Source: Lachnospiraceae bacterium (GTDB lineage Bacteria; Bacillota; Clostridia; Lachnospirales; Lachnospiraceae). Taken from it: a DNA stretch of 28,410 bases. Both the position numbers and the translations under genes were made by a program. The DNA lies in NCBI GenBank assembly GCA_017958465.1, contig JAGDCQ010000306.1, positions 1 to 28,410 on the forward strand, in the 5' to 3' direction. Below the pieces are notes generated by a model. It saw only the letters and a list, made by a program, of their open reading frames with translations, searched no databases and was not told the DNA's origin. Within the stretch, counting starts at the first letter, position 1; each line of letters opens with the position of its first letter. Below are positions 1-8,831 of this stretch, piece after piece.

Positions 1-9
1 AATCTGCAT
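1..9 (-). CDS. Start of a further gene, cut by the left edge (possibly the SbcC-like partner)
   Basis: On the minus strand an ATG at 9..7 is followed by codons for Gln and Ile and then the window ends. A GGAG ribosome-binding site lies four bases upstream, and the start is 36 bases after the stop of the SbcD-like gene in the same direction. SbcD/YhaO-type nucleases are usually followed by the gene for their SMC-like ATPase partner (SbcC/YhaN). That identity is inferred from context only, since three codons cannot identify a protein. Confidence 0.35.
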
Positions 10-26
10 ATGACTCCAAGCAAAGC

Positions 27-44
27 CTGCTCCCCCGGGAGCAG
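27..44 (-). other. Intergenic stem-loop between the SbcD-like gene and the next gene
   Basis: Two perfect 8-base arms, CTGCTCCC and GGGAGCAG, are separated by two bases. The stem begins two bases after the stop codon of the SbcD-like gene. No T-run follows on the minus strand, so it is not a standard intrinsic terminator. It could stabilise or process the transcript between two genes of one operon. Confidence 0.45.
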
Positions 45-45
45 A

Positions 46-1170
46 TCAGTTTTCTATGTCTACAGGGCCAAGAAACGCCCTTAATCCGTATTTTCTCGCC
101 ATTTCCAAACGGGAGGCCTTCACATTTTCCTCTCTCTCCGCGAGCTTTTTCAGGAAAACGCTCTGTATGGAGCCCCCGGCTCCAAACCCTGCCTCGTCCA
201 CGAAGGGAAGCGTCTTGTCCTGGACCTCCAGATACCATACATCCGAAAGCGCTGATTCAAGCTCCTCTATCCCAAAACAAAGGCCTTCGGCCTGTTCGCC
301 CTTGACAGTCACACGGAAGATCTGTTCGCGGTATCCTTTCCCCGCAGCCTTTTCCATGGCTTTTCGCACAAGGGATGCCACATCTCCCAGGTTTTCCGCC
401 TCTGAGATATCTACCTCAAGGCACTCCAGCCGCCTTTCGCAGACAGGCACAAACCTGACATTGCAGGAATAGCGGCTCACATCGGCTATATACACGCCCT
501 TAGGCCCGTTTTCTCCAAACTTCCTGCCTTCCGTACACCCGGGATAGGCGTAAGTGGTCTCCCCGGCCTTTGCAGGCTCCTTTCGGGTATGGATGTGGCC
601 AAGCGCCAGGTACCTTAAGCCGCTGGCCTCTATCTGCCGCAGGGTGATGGGGTTATGCTCACTCCCCTGCCCCTCAGACACAAGGGTTCCGTGCATGATC
701 CCGATGTTTAAAAGGTCGTCTGCGGGAAGAGACACCCTTCTTAAAAGCGTGTGGCTGCAGTAGGTGCTTGTAAAACCGGCCCCAAGGAGCCTTACCCCAA
801 GCTCGGGAAACTCCTTTATTGCGAGCCCCGACGCAAAAACCGTGACATTTTCCGGCCAGAAATCCTCACGAAGATATACAGAATCGCAGGTGGCCGGGTC
901 GTGGTTTCCGGAGCACAGGGCGATCTGAAGCGGATAAGCGGCTGCAAAAGCATCCCTTACCTCTGTGCAAAGCTCCTCCGGAACCACAGGTACATCAAAA
1001 AGGTCACCTGCTATTAAAAGCAGGTTGACCTTTTCTTCCTTTGCCAGTTCCAGTATTCTATGAAATGTGCGTCTAAATTCCGCTCTGCGTGCTCTCGACC
1101 TTGTCCCGAGCCTTACTACCTCCGCTCCGAGATGAAGATCCGCACAGTGCAAAAGCCTTACGGATTCCAT
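46..1170 (-). CDS. SbcD/YhaO-like metallophosphoesterase (DNA repair exonuclease family)
   Basis: Probable Mn-dependent DNA nuclease subunit that would work with an SMC-like ATPase in processing DNA ends or hairpins. The 374-residue protein carries the calcineurin-like metallophosphoesterase motifs in order: D-x-H at D11/H13, GDxxD at 55-59, GNHD at 88-91, a metal-binding His at 160 and GHxH at 191-194. The 170 residues after GHIH form the accessory or capping region seen in this family. The start at 1170 has a GGAG site five bases upstream and overlaps the last 13 bases of the histidine kinase gene, so the two are probably translationally coupled. The motifs place the family firmly. The choice between SbcD and the shorter YhaO type is less sure, because the ATPase partner lies outside the window. 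Confidence 0.88.
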   Translation of the reverse strand: MESVRLLHCADLHLGAEVVRLGTRSRARRAEFRRTFHRILELAKEEKVNLLLIAGDLFDVPVVPEELCTEVRDAFAAAYPLQIALCSGNHDPATCDSVYLREDFWPENVTVFASGLAIKEFPELGVRLLGAGFTSTYCSHTLLRRVSLPADDLLNIGIMHGTLVSEGQGSEHNPITLRQIEASGLRYLALGHIHTRKEPAKAGETTYAYPGCTEGRKFGENGPKGVYIADVSRYSCNVRFVPVCERRLECLEVDISEAENLGDVASLVRKAMEKAAGKGYREQIFRVTVKGEQAEGLCFGIEELESALSDVWYLEVQDKTLPFVDEAGFGAGGSIQSVFLKKLAEREENVKASRLEMARKYGLRAFLGPVDIEN

Positions 1171-4100
1171 TTCTTCTCCAAAAACTCCTTCAGATACTGT
1201 TCTGCCGCATCAAAATGCAGGTTCTCCATGAAAGCCTTGGCATCCACAAATGCAGCTTTTATTTCGTCGCTCATGGCATATTCGCAGCCCTCGAGCACAT
1301 ATTTCTTGGCAAGTTCCTGATTGAAGTTCGAGAGCAGCGCCTGTATAACGGTGAGCCTCTCAAGAGCCTCCTCATCGGTGATCCTTCCCTTTGTGCATAT
1401 ATCCATGGTAGCAAGCTTCACCTTGCTGTCGCTCAGAGCCTCTTCTACGTTACGAAGCAGAGTCCTGAAGGTGTCGCAGAAGCGGTTGTGCTGGATGCGG
1501 ACATCCGAAAGACGTCCTTCCCTGCAGCCCTTCTCCTGCTCCTTTGCCATATCGGCCAGAACGTCGGCCCCAAGCCCCGCCGCTTCCACACGCAGGTTCT
1601 TGGCCTCGTTTTCGTAGCCTCTGTAATCGTCATCACGGATACAGCGTTCAAAACTCTGGAGCCTTTTATTGCCCTCAAGCAGGAAGGAATTGAGGCGTCC
1701 GATGTAGGTATCAAGCCGCCTTCCGCTGCTTTCGATCCCCATATGGACATTCATCCCCGGGATAAAGAGGGTTATGATATCCCCCTTCTCTCCGGATTCC
1801 GAACTTCCGTTCCTTATCTTCTCGATAGGGATATAGTCCAGCAGTACGCTTTCCAGCTTGTCCACATTGATAGGCTTCGAGATGTAATTCTGGAAGCCCG
1901 CTTTTTCCATCTCTTCCTGGACGCCGCTCATGGCGTTTGCGGTAACCACGACCACGGGTACGTTCTTATAGTAATCCCCTTCCATGGCGCGGATGGCGTG
2001 AAGTGTCTCAACACCGTCCATCTCAGGCATCATGTGGTCCATGAGCACAAGATCGTACTCATTTTCCTTCATGCGCTTAAGGCACTCCTTTCCGCTCTCC
2101 ACGGAATCCACCTGAAGCTTATGGGGTTTCATGAGGCCCACGAGGATCTGGATATTGATGGTGTTGTCGTCCACTACGAGCACCCTCGCGTCGGGCGCTG
2201 TAAAGTAGTCGCGCTTAACCTTTATCTCTTCTTTCTTTGTAACGTCGTTAATGCTCTCGGCAACATTCAGGCAGAAGAACGGTTCTCTCAGGTAAACTAA
2301 GTCGCTCTGGGATTCTACAACCTGGTTGCCGGCTATCATGACAACGACTTTTACTCCGGTAAGGCCCTTAAGGCTTTCCCAGATGCTGCTGAAATTCGAG
2401 TATTCCACGAAAATGTGGGTAAACTGCATATTTTCGAGGGCTTCTATCATCTCATCCACTGTAAGGGCTACAGTGTACTGGATACCAAGGCTCTTGAGAA
2501 CGGGCCCGAGCTCGTTGTGGAGGGAAGCAGTCTCCGTGTATACCAGCGCGTTTTTGGATTCCGCATCATCCACATGTGCGAAAGGCATAACGCTCTCCAC
2601 TTCCTGGGGCACAGTGAAGGTGAAGTTGCTGCCCTTGCCGTACTCGCTCTCCACAGTGATGGTACCGCCCATGATATCAAGGAGACGCTTGACGATGGAA
2701 AGACCAAGGCCCGTTCCCTCTATAAGGTGGTTTTTCTCTGTCTCGATACGTGAAAAGCTCTTGAACAGCTTGTTCAGGTCCTCATCCTTGATCCCGGAAC
2801 CCGTATCTATGATGCTGACCTTAAGGTTAACGCTGTTGTTCGCAGGCTCGTCTGCCTCTGTCTCAATGCGCTCCCAGCGCACCTTCAGGGTTACTGAGCC
2901 GCGCTCCGTGTACTTTATGGCGTTGCCCAGGAGGTTGATGATGATCTGGCGCAGGCGCATCTCATCACCCTTGAACCTGGAAGGTATAGTAGGATCGATA
3001 TCCGCGATGAGCTCCAGGTTCTTTCCGGCAAGACGGGCAGTGCTGATGCTGAGCACGTTGTTAAGCAGCGCGCCTGTCTCGTAGCTTGCGTTCACGATCT
3101 CCATCTTGTCCGCTTCTATCTTCGAGAAGTCCAGGATGTCGTTGATGATGGTGAGCAGCGTGTTTCCCGCGCTCTGGATGTTGCTTACGTTCTTGCGGAC
3201 CTGGTCGTTTACATCGTCCCTTAGCACAAGCTCTGTCATACCCATGATGGCATTCATAGGGGTACGGATCTCGTGGGACATATTGGACAGGAAACGTGTT
3301 TTCGAAGCGTTTGCCTGTTCTGCGGCCTTTCTCGCGTCTTCTGCGGCGTGGGTCGCCTTTTCAAGGGCTTCCTGCTTCGCCTGCAGCTCATTTATATAGG
3401 CTTCGCGGGTCTGCCTGTACTCAACAGCGTAGAGGATGGTGCCGCTGCCCATGGAATGTGCCTGTCTTAAGGCACCGTTGATCATATCGTTTACTTCATC
3501 CGCACGCTGAACGTCCTCGGGATACCTTAAATAGCAGATACTCGTGGTAAGGTTGATCTTTTCATCCTTAACGTACCAGACGTGCTCAAACCGCTCGCTC
3601 AGCGCCTGGAGAACGATCCTTGTTTCCTCGGAATCGCCCATGCCCTTGCCCTGGAACACGCGGAAAGCATAGTAATATTTTAAGAAAGTCTCTTCGTTTA
3701 CGTATTTGTCGTTTGCTCCGAGCAGGATAGCAAACGTGTTTCCGTCCAGTTTGAACAGCGCCTGCGCGTTCACTATCTCGTGCATGAACTCGGATATCTG
3801 GCGCATAAGCAGGTTTGCTTTGTCCTCACCGTATTTGTTTATGACTTCGTCAAAATTGTCGGGCTCAAATGCTATAACGCTGAAGGGGTGTTTGTCGTCG
3901 ATATGCGTCGAAACGCTAAGGTAGAACGCACGCTTGTTGAATGCGTCCGTCGAGCGGTCCATCGCATCACCGGTACTGAAACGGCTTAGGTAAATAGCTA
4001 CAAGGCTGAAAGCCATGGAAATGCCCACGAGCTGTGTTCTCGGAGACCCGGGGATGATATAGGGCATTGCAAACTGCAGGAAAACAGCGGCTGCAAGAAG

Positions 4101-4673
4101 CACAAATGCTGAATAGATCGCGATCTTTTTCGAGAGCGTCAGATATTTTCTGTACATCACCACGTATGCAAGCGCAAGAACAAAGTACATACCTACAAGG
4201 AGGAAATGCACTGTGTATACCGTGGGATTAATGGTATAGAGCCCTGTCGGAGCACCTTCCGGCGTAACCGTTTCCTTCAGCTCAAAGAGCCAGTGGGTGG
4301 CAGGGGTCGCCAGTACCACAAGGATATCCAGGGCGATGGGGATCGTGGCAAAAGTAAAGCCAAGAGAATTTTTCTTCAAACGCTCCGTGTATGCCTGGAT
4401 ATACAGGAAGAACAGGTAGGCGTCCAGAGCGAAGAAGACGAAATATGCTACGTTGAAGGCGTACGCAAGCCCAAGGGACAGACCTGTCTTCCCAAGATGC
4501 TTTATCGATACGCAGGCGCAGATATCAAGGATGATATCCGTATATGTGACAACAAGAAGCACGTTAAATATCGTGTTTACACGATATTTAACCTGTCGCA
4601 TGGAGAAAACGTATATACCGAACAGTGTCAGCGCAGCTAGAGCACTGTAATCATAATGCAAGTTCCACACCAT
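1158..4673 (-). CDS. Membrane-bound hybrid histidine kinase with degenerate GGDEF, receiver and HPt-like regions
   Basis: Sensor kinase of 1171 residues. Residues 10-231 hold about seven hydrophobic segments (a 7TM sensor). Residues 240-415 resemble a GGDEF domain, but the signature reads DGNTF (310-314), so cyclase activity is unlikely. A coiled coil (425-460) leads to a HisKA domain with phospho-acceptor H467 in SHEIRTP. The HATPase domain has its N box near 583-587, DTGSG at 623-627 and GTGLGL at 653-658. Residues 705-810 look like a receiver without the usual acidic pocket or Lys. A complete receiver follows: D835/D836, phospho-acceptor D879, T911, K933. Residues 985-1080 resemble an HPt domain with Lys (K1025) where the phosphorylated His should be. 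A GGAGG site lies eight bases before the ATG, and the gene starts 23 bases after ftsH. Signal and output are unknown. Confidence 0.9.
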   Translation of the reverse strand: MVWNLHYDYSALAALTLFGIYVFSMRQVKYRVNTIFNVLLVVTYTDIILDICACVSIKHLGKTGLSLGLAYAFNVAYFVFFALDAYLFFLYIQAYTERLKKNSLGFTFATIPIALDILVVLATPATHWLFELKETVTPEGAPTGLYTINPTVYTVHFLLVGMYFVLALAYVVMYRKYLTLSKKIAIYSAFVLLAAAVFLQFAMPYIIPGSPRTQLVGISMAFSLVAIYLSRFSTGDAMDRSTDAFNKRAFYLSVSTHIDDKHPFSVIAFEPDNFDEVINKYGEDKANLLMRQISEFMHEIVNAQALFKLDGNTFAILLGANDKYVNEETFLKYYYAFRVFQGKGMGDSEETRIVLQALSERFEHVWYVKDEKINLTTSICYLRYPEDVQRADEVNDMINGALRQAHSMGSGTILYAVEYRQTREAYINELQAKQEALEKATHAAEDARKAAEQANASKTRFLSNMSHEIRTPMNAIMGMTELVLRDDVNDQVRKNVSNIQSAGNTLLTIINDILDFSKIEADKMEIVNASYETGALLNNVLSISTARLAGKNLELIADIDPTIPSRFKGDEMRLRQIIINLLGNAIKYTERGSVTLKVRWERIETEADEPANNSVNLKVSIIDTGSGIKDEDLNKLFKSFSRIETEKNHLIEGTGLGLSIVKRLLDIMGGTITVESEYGKGSNFTFTVPQEVESVMPFAHVDDAESKNALVYTETASLHNELGPVLKSLGIQYTVALTVDEMIEALENMQFTHIFVEYSNFSSIWESLKGLTGVKVVVMIAGNQVVESQSDLVYLREPFFCLNVAESINDVTKKEEIKVKRDYFTAPDARVLVVDDNTINIQILVGLMKPHKLQVDSVESGKECLKRMKENEYDLVLMDHMMPEMDGVETLHAIRAMEGDYYKNVPVVVVTANAMSGVQEEMEKAGFQNYISKPINVDKLESVLLDYIPIEKIRNGSSESGEKGDIITLFIPGMNVHMGIESSGRRLDTYIGRLNSFLLEGNKRLQSFERCIRDDDYRGYENEAKNLRVEAAGLGADVLADMAKEQEKGCREGRLSDVRIQHNRFCDTFRTLLRNVEEALSDSKVKLATMDICTKGRITDEEALERLTVIQALLSNFNQELAKKYVLEGCEYAMSDEIKAAFVDAKAFMENLHFDAAEQYLKEFLEKKWNP

Positions 4674-4696
4674 GTGAAATGCCTCCGTGTCTTCTC

Positions 4697-6511
4697 TTAT
4701 CTCCCTTCGAAAAGAGCTTCAAATTCCTCGCGGGTGATACGTTCCTTCTCGATCAGGAGTGCGGCACTCTTGTCCAGCACATCCCTGTACTCGGAAAGGA
4801 TCTCTTTTGCTTTTGCGTAAGCTTCTTTTATGATCTTGCTCACCTCTTCATCGATCTTGTTAGCCACATTCTCGCTGTAGCTGCGGGTGTGGGCAAGATC
4901 GCGGCCGATGAACACTTCGTCGTCCTCATTTGCATAATTGATGGTGCCAAGATCCGAGAAGCCGTATTTTGTGACCATTGCACGTGCAATGCCGGTGGCT
5001 TCCTTAATATCCTGGGATGCCCCTGTCGTTATGTCGTCAAGGACGATCTCCTCGGCAACACGTCCGCCGAGAGATACTATTATATGCTGGAGCATATGCC
5101 CCTTTGTATTGAACATCTCATCACGTTCGGGCAAAGGCATGGTGTAGCCTGCAGCCCCAAGGCCTGTAGGGATGATGGATACTGCGTACACAGGGCCCAC
5201 ATCCGGCAGGACGTGGAAGAGGATTGCGTGTCCGGATTCGTGGTAAGCGGTGATCCTCTTCTCTTTTTCGGAGATGATCTTGCTCTTCTTTTCCGTGCCG
5301 ATCCCCACTTTTATGAAGGATTTCTTTATATCCTCGGCGTTGATGACAGCCCTGTTCTCCTTTGCCGCACGTATAGCGGCTTCGTTCATGAGGTTTTCAA
5401 GGTCTGCGCCTGAAAAACCTGCGGTGGTGCGGGCTATCTCCTCAAGGACAACGTCATCCGCAAGAGGCTTGTCCTTTGAGTGAACTTTCAGGATCTCCTC
5501 ACGGCCTCTGACATCGGGCCTTCCCACTACGACTTTTCTGTCGAAGCGGCCGGGACGCATGATGGCGGGATCAAGGATATCCACACGGTTTGTGGCCGCA
5601 AGGACTATGATGCCCGAATTAGTTCCAAAGCCGTCCATCTCAACAAGGAGCTGGTTAAGGGTCTGCTCACGTTCGTCGTGGCCACCGCCCATACCGGTGC
5701 CCCTGCGCCTTGCAACGGCATCTATCTCGTCTATGAAAACTATGCAGGGAGCGTTCTTCTTTGCATCCGCAAAGAGGTCGCGGACACGTGCTGCGCCCAC
5801 ACCTACGAACATTTCAACGAAATCGGAACCCGAGATCGAGAAGAAGGGAACCCCGGCTTCACCGGCAACTGCCTTTGCAAGCAGGGTCTTACCTGTTCCG
5901 GGAGGGCCTTCAAGGAGAACGCCCTTAGGGATCCTTGCGCCGACTTTAAGGTATTTCTGGGGGCTTGAAAGGAAGTCAACTATCTCGCGGAGATCCTCCT
6001 TTTCCTCGTAAAGCCCGGCCACATCCTTAAATTTCGTCTTTTCGTCAACAGATATGCTGGCACGGCTCTTTCCAAAGTTCATGACCTTGGAGTTGCCGCC
6101 GCCTGTGGAGGCCGGCCCCGTCATGATCATAAAGAAAAAGAAGATAGCAACCAGCATTATAAGGTAAGGCAGCACTGAAGTCAGGAAAACGCTGGGCCTT
6201 GCCACATCCTGCAGCTTGTAGGGGATGCCGGATTCCGTACACTTTTCAAGGACCTTTGAAACATCTTCGATAAAGAACGTCTTTGTAAGGCCGTTCTTCA
6301 AAGAGACGGTTATACGTCCGGTGGGAACTTCCTCGTTCTGGCGGATGATGACGGAAACAACGTTTCCGGCTTTGGCATCCAGATTGAAATCCCTGAACTC
6401 GTAGCCTATGGTGTTCTGCCTTTCCGCATAGGTGACAAGGGAATACATGAGCAGGAGCAATCCCACGAACACGAGTATAAAGATCAGATTCTTGCCTGTT
6501 CTACTTTTCAT
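4697..6511 (-). CDS. ftsH: ATP-dependent zinc metalloprotease FtsH
   Basis: Membrane-anchored AAA+ protease that degrades membrane proteins and short-lived regulators. In its 604 residues I see a first membrane segment (8-28), an extracytoplasmic domain (about 30-107), a second membrane segment (108-131), Walker A GPPGTGKT (202-209), the pore loop FVG (235-237), Walker B ending in DE (261-262), a second region of homology ending in RPGRFDR (319-325), the zinc site HESGH (424-428), and a third ligand D501 in the conserved GASQDI segment. Length and order match FtsH of other firmicutes. It lies 27 bases after hpt, the conserved hpt-ftsH order. The SD before the start is modest (AAGGG about 11 bases away). 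Confidence 0.98.
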   Translation of the reverse strand: MKSRTGKNLIFILVFVGLLLLMYSLVTYAERQNTIGYEFRDFNLDAKAGNVVSVIIRQNEEVPTGRITVSLKNGLTKTFFIEDVSKVLEKCTESGIPYKLQDVARPSVFLTSVLPYLIMLVAIFFFFMIMTGPASTGGGNSKVMNFGKSRASISVDEKTKFKDVAGLYEEKEDLREIVDFLSSPQKYLKVGARIPKGVLLEGPPGTGKTLLAKAVAGEAGVPFFSISGSDFVEMFVGVGAARVRDLFADAKKNAPCIVFIDEIDAVARRRGTGMGGGHDEREQTLNQLLVEMDGFGTNSGIIVLAATNRVDILDPAIMRPGRFDRKVVVGRPDVRGREEILKVHSKDKPLADDVVLEEIARTTAGFSGADLENLMNEAAIRAAKENRAVINAEDIKKSFIKVGIGTEKKSKIISEKEKRITAYHESGHAILFHVLPDVGPVYAVSIIPTGLGAAGYTMPLPERDEMFNTKGHMLQHIIVSLGGRVAEEIVLDDITTGASQDIKEATGIARAMVTKYGFSDLGTINYANEDDEVFIGRDLAHTRSYSENVANKIDEEVSKIIKEAYAKAKEILSEYRDVLDKSAALLIEKERITREEFEALFEGR

Positions 6512-6538
6512 ACAATTCTAAACCCTTCAAAAATAATA

Positions 6539-7072
6539 TCAATCAAACTCCACAACACCCACATACGGCAGGTTTCTGTAGTTCTGGGCATAATCAAGGC
6601 CGCAGCCCACCACAAAAGCGTCCGGGATGGTAAAGCCCGTGTAATCCACCGGCACTTCGACCTCGCGCCTGTCGGGCTTGTCAAGCAGGGTGGCGATCTT
6701 AAGGCTCGCGGGCTTCCTGTCCTTGAAGAGCTGTTCAAGGCAGGAAAGGGTCCTTCCGGAGTCGATTATATCCTCGACTATAAGTACGTGACGGTCTGTC
6801 ATGGGCTCGTCAACGTCCTTTACGATCTTGATGTTACCCGACGACCTTGTGGCGGAACCATAGCTTGAAACCTGCATAAAGTCCATAGTCACGGGCACTG
6901 TGATGTATTTTGCGAGCTCGATCATAAAATATGATCCGCCCTTAAGCACGCAGACAAGGCACAGCTCTTTGCCGGCGTAATCGTTACTTATCTTCTCGCC
7001 CAGCTCTTTAAGCCTGGCTTCTACTTTGTCCTGGGGTATCAGGACGCTTATTCTCGAGGGATCGTGTGACAT
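6539..7072 (-). CDS. hpt: Hypoxanthine-guanine phosphoribosyltransferase
   Basis: Purine salvage enzyme that converts hypoxanthine or guanine plus PRPP to IMP or GMP in the cytoplasm. The 177-residue protein has the normal length for the family. It shows the LKGG loop (43-46), the flexible-loop segment SSYGSAT (69-75) and the PRPP-binding loop VLIVEDIIDSGRTL (96-109) with its two acidic residues. The ATG lies one base after the TGA of tilS, and its GGAGG site is inside the end of tilS, so translation is probably coupled. TilS and Hpt are known to act together as a regulator of ftsH in Bacillus. The same order here would allow that, but this is inference. Confidence 0.97.
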   Translation of the reverse strand: MSHDPSRISVLIPQDKVEARLKELGEKISNDYAGKELCLVCVLKGGSYFMIELAKYITVPVTMDFMQVSSYGSATRSSGNIKIVKDVDEPMTDRHVLIVEDIIDSGRTLSCLEQLFKDRKPASLKIATLLDKPDRREVEVPVDYTGFTIPDAFVVGCGLDYAQNYRNLPYVGVVEFD

Positions 7073-7073
7073 A

Positions 7074-8486
7074 TCATTTCCTCCAGTGTATTTTAAGGAT
7101 TCTTCCGGTATTGTTGTCTACTCTCCTGTTTTCCCCTGTCCTTATCCCGGGGATCCAAAGGACATTGCTGCCTTCAGCGATAACAGGGATCGCTTCCCTG
7201 TCCTCTTTGGATATCTTAAGGTCTGAGAACAGCTTTTTCAGCGGTTTTCTGCCGCCTTCCGGTGAGATGACGACAGAATCACCCTCTCTTGGAGTTCTCA
7301 AAACAGGGTTACAGGTTATTTTATCATAATCGAAGAATTTAGTATAGTCCTCTTTCGAAAAAGAATTACATTTTCCGTTAAAAAGTTCAAATTCGAATGT
7401 CCCAAAACCGGGGAACTCAGCCGTCACCGGCCCGTCTTCAAGCCCGGACATCGGGATGACCACTTCCTCAAGCTTAGGAAGATGAGAAGCCGCTTTGTCC
7501 GCTTCTCTCTTGAAGACTATACAGTCATAGCTTTTTTCCGCGGTTACGCCGTAGGGCAGGGAAAGCCTGCTCCCCGTCTGCTTCTGCGCAAGCTCCGCGA
7601 TCAGACGGATGTGCGTGGAGGTTATGTCCTTCTCGTGTTTTGCCACTTTGAACAGGGTGTTGCGCAGGATCCTCTCGAAAAGCACAGGCTCCGGGTCCTT
7701 TGGGATCCTTACGAGCATGGTTTCTCCCGTGCGTCCGAACTCCACAAGGCGTCCGTACTTTTCCTCAGCCGCGCGCCCAAGATACTCGTCTGCGGCAGCC
7801 GCAGCCTCCGCAAGGGCACAGATGTTTTCCGAGGCCCCGCTGTTTATATCCTCAAGAGAAGGCAGGACTCTGTTCCTTATAGCGTTCCTGCTGTATTCAT
7901 CCTCGAAGTTCGTAAGATCCGTACAATAGGCCTGGTGCCTTGATTCAAGCCAGGCTTCTATCTCCCCTCTTGAAACCGAGAGCATTGGCCTTATAAGCGT
8001 TATCCCTTCCGTAAGCTCTCTCTTGGGGTGCATCCCCGCAAGGCCCTTAAGGCCTGTGCCGCGGGCGATCCTGAAGATGACCGTCTCCGCGTTGTCGTCC
8101 ATGTGATGTGCCACGGCGATCCTGTTTGCATGGATCTTTGCGGCTGCTGCCTCAAAAGCGGCATAGCGCACCTTCCGTCCCGCTTCCTCGAGGCTTAAGC
8201 CCTCTCTGTCGGAAACGGCGGCAACGTCCTCCCTGTAGACCTCAAAGGGGACTCCAAGCCTCTCACACAGGGCCTTTGTAAAGGCTTCATCCCTGTCGGA
8301 GTCCTCACCTCTTAAGCCGTGGTTTACATGTACAGCGTGGAGTTTTACGCCAAAGTGGGCCTCAAGCTCCTTCATAATAAGCAAAAGGGCAACGGAATCC
8401 GCGCCCCCTGATATACCGAGAACGACAACATCGCCCTCGGCCAGCATATCGTATTTTTCTATGAAATCTCTTATTTTACCAAGCAC
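7074..8486 (-). CDS. tilS: tRNA(Ile)-lysidine synthase TilS (GTG start)
   Basis: Modifies cytidine 34 of the tRNA(Ile) CAU anticodon to lysidine, using ATP and lysine, so that the tRNA reads AUA. The PP-loop SGGADS lies at residues 26-31. The N-terminal ATPase domain is followed by the smaller substrate-binding and C-terminal domains, giving 470 residues, close to the Bacillus enzyme. The frame stays open upstream to 8567, but that stretch overlaps divIC and encodes no family sequence. I place the start at the GTG at 8486, preceded by an AAGG site seven bases away, so that the protein begins MLGKIRDFIEKYDML. This leaves a 40-base gap after divIC. The stop is one base before hpt. Confidence 0.95.
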   Translation of the reverse strand: MLGKIRDFIEKYDMLAEGDVVVLGISGGADSVALLLIMKELEAHFGVKLHAVHVNHGLRGEDSDRDEAFTKALCERLGVPFEVYREDVAAVSDREGLSLEEAGRKVRYAAFEAAAAKIHANRIAVAHHMDDNAETVIFRIARGTGLKGLAGMHPKRELTEGITLIRPMLSVSRGEIEAWLESRHQAYCTDLTNFEDEYSRNAIRNRVLPSLEDINSGASENICALAEAAAAADEYLGRAAEEKYGRLVEFGRTGETMLVRIPKDPEPVLFERILRNTLFKVAKHEKDITSTHIRLIAELAQKQTGSRLSLPYGVTAEKSYDCIVFKREADKAASHLPKLEEVVIPMSGLEDGPVTAEFPGFGTFEFELFNGKCNSFSKEDYTKFFDYDKITCNPVLRTPREGDSVVISPEGGRKPLKKLFSDLKISKEDREAIPVIAEGSNVLWIPGIRTGENRRVDNNTGRILKIHWRK

Positions 8487-8526
8487 AATAACACCTTCGT
8501 TCCAAGATAATCTGCAGTCTGCGACT

Positions 8527-8814
8527 TTATTCTTTTTCCTTGATGATGACGGAATCGGGATCCACAAGCCCCATTACCGTATTTGCCAGGTCTTTGATGA
8601 ATTTCTTTGTTTTTATATATACTCCGTACTCTTCTATTTCTTCGGCACGGTCCTTTTCGTCTTGGATCTGTTCGGTAAGCTCCTTTTCGTGCTGCTGAAG
8701 AGACCTGTATTTTTGCTCGAGTTTAAGCTTGCTTGCACCCAAAACAGCGCAAACAACTATGACTGCGACCGCAACTATCCTTAAACCGGCCTTACGCCCT
8801 CTGTCTCTGCTCAC
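8527..8814 (-). CDS. divIC: DivIC/FtsB-like septum formation initiator
   Basis: Small bitopic cell-division protein of the divisome core. The 95 residues show a short basic cytoplasmic tail (1-11), one membrane helix (about 12-27), an extracytoplasmic coiled coil (about 28-62) rich in Glu, Lys and Gln, and the C-terminal family pattern with a conserved aromatic/basic stretch followed by LGLV-like and DPDSV residues (about 64-92). Its place between rqcP and tilS is the classic firmicute location. In Bacillus, yabP and yabQ lie between rqcP and divIC, but here only 17 bases separate them. Confidence 0.88.
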   Translation of the reverse strand: MSRDRGRKAGLRIVAVAVIVVCAVLGASKLKLEQKYRSLQQHEKELTEQIQDEKDRAEEIEEYGVYIKTKKFIKDLANTVMGLVDPDSVIIKEKE

Positions 8815-8831
8815 AAGTCCCTCCGAGTGTT

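Noticed and set aside
1089..2300. A 403-codon open frame on the plus strand inside the kinase gene
   Set aside because: It is antisense to a well-supported kinase, has a low-complexity composition, no ribosome site and no recognisable domain. A frame this long is expected by chance opposite a gene with this codon bias.
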